Source: Mastigias papua
Lineage: Eukaryota > Cnidaria > Scyphozoa > Rhizostomeae > Mastigiidae
NCBI GenBank assembly: GCA_964019165.1
Contig: OZ025279.1
Location: 8,947,617 to 9,011,616, forward strand
Direction of reading: 5' to 3'
DNA length: 64,000 nt
Under the pieces are notes generated by a model that was given only the letters and a program-made list of their open reading frames with translations, searched no databases and was not told the origin of the DNA. The stretch's first letter is position 1, and every line of letters starts with the position of its first letter. The translations under genes were made by a program, and so were the position numbers. Shown one piece after another: positions 60,090 to 64,000 of this stretch.

Positions 60090-63000
60090 TCAAATGAAGC
60101 TCTGTGTCTTTTCATACTCATCAGGCTCAATAGGAGGACATGAGCAAATCAAATGTGAGTCTCCATGAACATCATCAACACGCCCACATGTTGGCCAGAA
60201 TTTTGAATTTTTCTGCCAAGGCTATAAGACAAAATGAGAATAGAAATACAACATAGCATAATATATGTAGGAGAAATTAGCTCCTCAGCAGTCACAATAA
60301 ACTTCTTTAGTACAAATAGCTGCATGGCCTACACTACCGGGGTTGCTTCTTTCTCACAAAAAACATCTATTTTCAACAAATCTGAAGAGAACTTAACTTG
60401 CTGACGTTAAAATGCAGTTAATGCTTTGATTTACATTTTCTGATAGCATGGCACTTCAATTTGTTGAAAATTGGCATGATATCTTTAAAGATAAGCCAAA
60501 TATCAGCAGTAGAAATTATCATTAGCAATTGCGTAATGCAATTATCAACTCCAAAAGAGAATATGAGGAAGCACAGAGACAACACATGGCAGTTATGCTT
60601 ACTGCTGGAAAGGCAGCAACCGCTCTGCTGTATGGCCGTGCCCAATCTTCTTCTAATAGAACTTGTTGCGTGTGTGGAGCATTCTACAAAACCAAAATAT
60701 ACAATGTGAATTCTGCTATGACAAAATCTTTCTTTTCTTTTTTCTCTATTGTAAACTGATATTTCTCACATGTCCTTTCATTATACCTGCAGTGTAGGAA
60801 AGGGGAACTAGCACACAACTTTAAACTATACAGTAGAATCTATTTCTTTATCTAATTTTTTATTTATTTTCTTTATTTTATCATTTATTTATTTATTTAT
60901 TTATCTAGGGGTCATTAAAAAAGTATGCCCCACCCCCTATGTAAGATTCTGGTATAAAACCACCCTCAACAACACCACCCTCAGATTCTTTAAAAGAATA
61001 TATTTCCATAAGAACATTCAATTAAGTCTCAAAATTGCAGAAATGTAAGAATGATTAGGGATAATGCAAGATTTGAGCTCTATAGGGTCTGAAATTCTTC
61101 TATTTGAGTACTTTTAGAAAGCAATCATCAAAAAGTGAAAAAGTAAAAACATTGCAATATGTTTTTGGTGTTAAGTAGCAACAGTAATTTGACACCCCCA
61201 TCCCCTATATTTTTCATAGCAGTTTGTCAAAAAATAGGCACACACGTTCACCCCCCCCCCCATTGCACACTTTTTTATTATTCTTAATCTGATATGAAAT
61301 GCATACAAGTCTTTCAAGTTCCATGATATTACACACAGAAGTATGTTGAGTTACTCTTGTAGACAGAAACACTGAAACCATACAGATGATGTAAACAGAT
61401 GTATTTCTAATTCTGTATTTTAGAAATGTACCATAAATACTATCTAGAAGTTGACACAAAGCTCCTTTGCTAGATTGTCCACATACAACTAGAGCTGGCA
61501 TGAAGTTTGTTAGAGTATAGTATATAATGCAGCATAACAGTTAGGAAGAGGAGTAGCTCCATCTAACCTTTAGTGGATTATCTTTCTTATCCATTTTTCC
61601 TTCTTCAATGTCTCTTATCTCTTGTCGAATGGCTAGAATCAAGGAATGCCTAATTATGTTGAGAGCAGTGTAAAGTTGTTTGCAACAACAGCCAGAGTCA
61701 AGTTAACTTAAAAGATAAAGTATAGCTTGCAGCTATGAAATGACTCCATGGCTACTTTACAATTGTGATTTTGAATTTCATAATGACATCATCAGGGTCC
61801 TTTTGTTCCTTTTGTCCTGGGCCCCATAAAAAATTCTTGGTGGGCATAGCATGAAGATAGGCAGGTTATGTTGACATGAGCATGACAACTCAACATACTT
61901 TGTGAGGAAAATCCCTCGCCTGTGATGCATCACAAACCATAAGGGCCCATAAGAGCTGCTGAGTGCCATACATGCCATAAAATGCGTAAACTTTCATTTT
62001 CAGATCAAGTATAGCATTCCAATGTGGACTTCATACATTTTCCTTTCATGAGTAAATTACCCCGTGCTAGAAACCTTGAAGTATAGAACTATAGAGACTT
62101 TTTGAAAGTTTATTTCATGTACCTTATTGGCCCTTTTAACGCCGACCCTTAATGGTGTTAATTTTCCTTAAGCGGCGTTAAAAGGGCCAGCGTTAAAAAA
62201 GCCGGCGTAAAAAGGGCCGGCGTAAAACGGGTCGGCGTAAAAAGGGCCGACGTAAAACGGGCCGGCGTAAACCGGGCCGAAAATTTTCGATTTTCCTCCA
62301 AGCAGCGGTATTATTTTTTCAACTCTTACTTTTGGGACCATTCACTTATTACGTCATCAGAGAAGAGGGAAGGGGAAGGTAGATGGAGATGCTGATATAT
62401 ACAAGTATACTCGAATCAGGAATACATTCAATCCGTTCAGAAATAGGAAAAATACCAACGTTGTATTTATAAAATAAAGATCTCTTTTAGAGTGTACTCA
62501 AGTGCAACAGTTATACTACCAACTCAACAACAAACAGAAGAATGATATTGGAACCTTTAATCAACAGTTATTTAGATTTCCTGGAACTGATTTTCACACA
62601 ATTGTATCAAACTGGAGGCTTCACGAACAGCATGAGAAATATGCACCTTTCTAAACCCCGACAATACAAGTCCTTTCGACTCTTTTAGGTGCTTGTACAT
62701 ATCAGTAATCCATCCTGCATGGAAAGGTTTGACAGTTGAAAATCGAACATCCACTCTAACATCACGTGCCTGAACACCACGGTTCAGCTGCTCAAATACC
62801 TTCTCTGCGTACCAATCTTAGTATCTCCCCGCAGTGTAACTCTTAGCACTCTTGGGTCAGTCAAAAGTACTGTTGCTAGTATTACGCCTAGGCCATTGTC
62901 TATTCCAGAAGGAGGGCTAGAGATTCCCATTATGATGCACTTTGTTCACCAAAACAAACTCATTTTACAGAAAATGAAAACTTTTGTCGAGGAACAACTA

Positions 63001-63892
63001 AACAATGACAGAGGTATTCATTTCGATGAAGCATAAGAAGAATTAGAAGAAAGCGAAAAAGAGGAAGAAACCACTGTTGAATCTGGAGATTAAACAATAA
63101 ATGAAAATTGCGTAGCAAACGAAGATACGCGGACTTGTACTGAACTTCTTTTGACTGATGATTAAAAGTGTTACAAGAAAACATACGAAATGTGCGTAAA
63201 TAATGTCTTTATAAATTTTCAATATCCTACATTTTTGAATGGCGTTAACTGTGGCCCAGTGGCGGTAGACCAAATTCCTTCCCTGGCGTTATAAGGGCCG
63301 GCGTAAAAAGGGCCGGCGTTAAATTAGGGCCGGTGTTAGAAGGGCCAATAAGGTATCCTCTTTACCATAAGCTCAAATTACCCCAAATCAGCAAGTACTT
63401 AATTGAATTAAAGAGAAAGAATTAAGCAGGAGGGACACAGATAACTTATTTCAAGACAGAAACAAATATTTTCCCATGTGTGATATTTGTAAGACGTGCA
63501 AATACTACGATTCTTACGCATGCAGTCTCCGTCGAATGGCATGCGCAATTGCATCCATGAGCAATCAAATGCATTTCAACAAAAAGGTTGACGAGTGAAA
63601 AGCATTTAATATTTTCAGCACAGTTATGCTACTCAAGTACAGCTGTCATTACACATAGATTGCCTGCAAATATGTATACATACAATCTACCTCAACATTA
63701 TATACATATGTAAGTTCCTTAAAACCCCTTTGAAAAATACAAAATCATTTTGTCAATCATAATACGAAACACAATGAAACTTACAGAGCAATGAATCACA
63801 AAGTCTATCCATTTCAGCTTTATTCTCAGACTCTGTTGGCTCTATCATTAGAGCTGTTGCAATGGGCCATGCCATGGTAGGTGCATGAAAAC
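60090..63892 (-). CDS. GLDC: Glycine dehydrogenase (decarboxylating), P protein, C-terminal exons only
   Basis: PLP-dependent P protein of the mitochondrial glycine cleavage system, which decarboxylates glycine and passes the aminomethyl group to the H protein. Only the last four exons lie here: 63785-63892, 61568-61632, 60603-60683, 60090-60221. The gene continues past the window end, so the PLP-lysine and the transit peptide are not visible. The translation reads [20 protein letters not shown], then [37 protein letters not shown], and [20 protein letters not shown], closely parallel to vertebrate GLDC. The exon at 61568-61632 must use the acceptor TGATTCTAG so that CTC-T joins CC-ATT (LLSIRQ). 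The protein ends [11 protein letters not shown] 1.2-kb transposon occupies the first intron in the window. Confidence 0.94.
60838..60906. repeat. (TTTA)n low-complexity tract
   Basis: Irregular TTTATTTA repeats within the GLDC intron between exons 61568-61632 and 60603-60683. Simple sequence only. Confidence 0.7.
62122..63353. mobile_element. TA-flanked DNA transposon with GGCCGGCGTAAAA subterminal repeats and transposase relic
   Basis: The ends CCTTATTGGCCCTTTTAACG and AGAAGGGCCAATAAGG are imperfect inverted repeats (about 30 bp) with TA outside each (62120-62121 and 63354-63355). The left subterminal zone (62,160-62,285) has about seven tandem copies of a 15-16 bp GGGCCGGCGTAAAA-type unit. 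The right end has three more in the same register. Inside, minus strand 62,572-62,815 reads [39 protein letters not shown] and [10 protein letters not shown], which resembles the C-terminal part of a DDE transposase. The element is 1,232 bp and internally deleted. It lies in a GLDC intron. Confidence 0.75.
62572..62818 (-). pseudogene. Transposase C-terminal relic
   Basis: An open stretch of about 80 codons with the pattern [11 protein letters not shown]...[18 protein letters not shown]...[10 protein letters not shown]. The pattern of a Lys-Pro-(Leu/Phe)-His-Ala-x-Trp core followed by a Gly-Phe-(Arg/Lys)-(Lys/Arg) segment is what I associate with DDE transposases of pogo-like and related families; this is from memory of family style, not a search. 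Truncated upstream. Confidence 0.5.
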
Positions 63893-64000
63893 CTGAAAGT
63901 CAATACAGGCAATCAAAGAGTCTCATGTGCAGCTCTCATTTTTATATCAATTACTTCGTTCAAGTCAATTTATAAGTTACTTCCTATTCCTTTACAGCTA

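Noticed and set aside
62960..63273. Two overlapping ORFs of 74-76 aa on the minus strand
   Set aside because: Low-complexity Phe/Leu-rich translations inside the transposon interior, with no transposase motif.

Overview
This window reads as nuclear genomic DNA of an animal, most likely a cnidarian or another early-branching marine invertebrate. It is AT-rich, the genes are split into many small exons with GT-AG introns of about 0.1 to 5 kb, the proteins stay close to vertebrate orthologues, and the introns are full of MITEs and decayed retroelements. I see no operons, CRISPR arrays, tRNAs or rRNAs. The organism call is inference; the gene calls rest on exon-by-exon translation with matching splice phases.

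Layout: (1) 1-10,289 is intergenic with no supportable gene, only dispersed repeats. (2) 10,290-31,029, minus: a complete 18-exon gene for SCPx (peroxisomal 3-ketoacyl-CoA thiolase fused to an SCP2 lipid-transfer domain; 539 aa, C-terminal AKL). (3) 31,213-32,034: an 822-bp MITE between the SCPx start and the next gene. (4) 32,139-36,500, plus: a 4-exon sigma-like glutathione S-transferase with an unusual N-terminal hydrophobic segment. (5) 37,402-50,878, minus: HSDL2 (short-chain dehydrogenase plus SCP2 domain, C-terminal SKL). Its introns hold a young non-autonomous LTR element and a single-exon GPCR gene on the opposite strand (48,676-49,566). (6) 51,090-52,745: remains of a non-LTR and a Penelope-like retroelement. 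(7) 55,045-58,161, plus: the complete 7-exon TRAPPC5 gene. (8) 60,090-63,892, minus: the last four exons of glycine decarboxylase (GLDC); the rest lies beyond the window end.

The multi-exon genes alternate in strand (SCPx -, GST +, HSDL2 -, TRAPPC5 +, GLDC -), giving head-to-head and tail-to-tail pairs. SCPx and HSDL2 are both SCP2-domain, PTS1-bearing peroxisomal lipid enzymes with related roles, and they sit about 6 kb apart. TRAPPC5 (vesicle tethering) and GLDC (mitochondrial glycine cleavage) have no evident functional link to them.

I found no wholly new defence or biosynthetic system. The most interesting observations are the MITE splitting a probable bidirectional promoter, the (TA)n tract abutting an SCPx splice donor, hammerhead-like ribozyme cores in a fold-back repeat, the young LTR element with apparently identical LTRs, a TA-flanked transposon with GGCCGGCGTAAAA-type subterminal repeats, and the nested GPCR.
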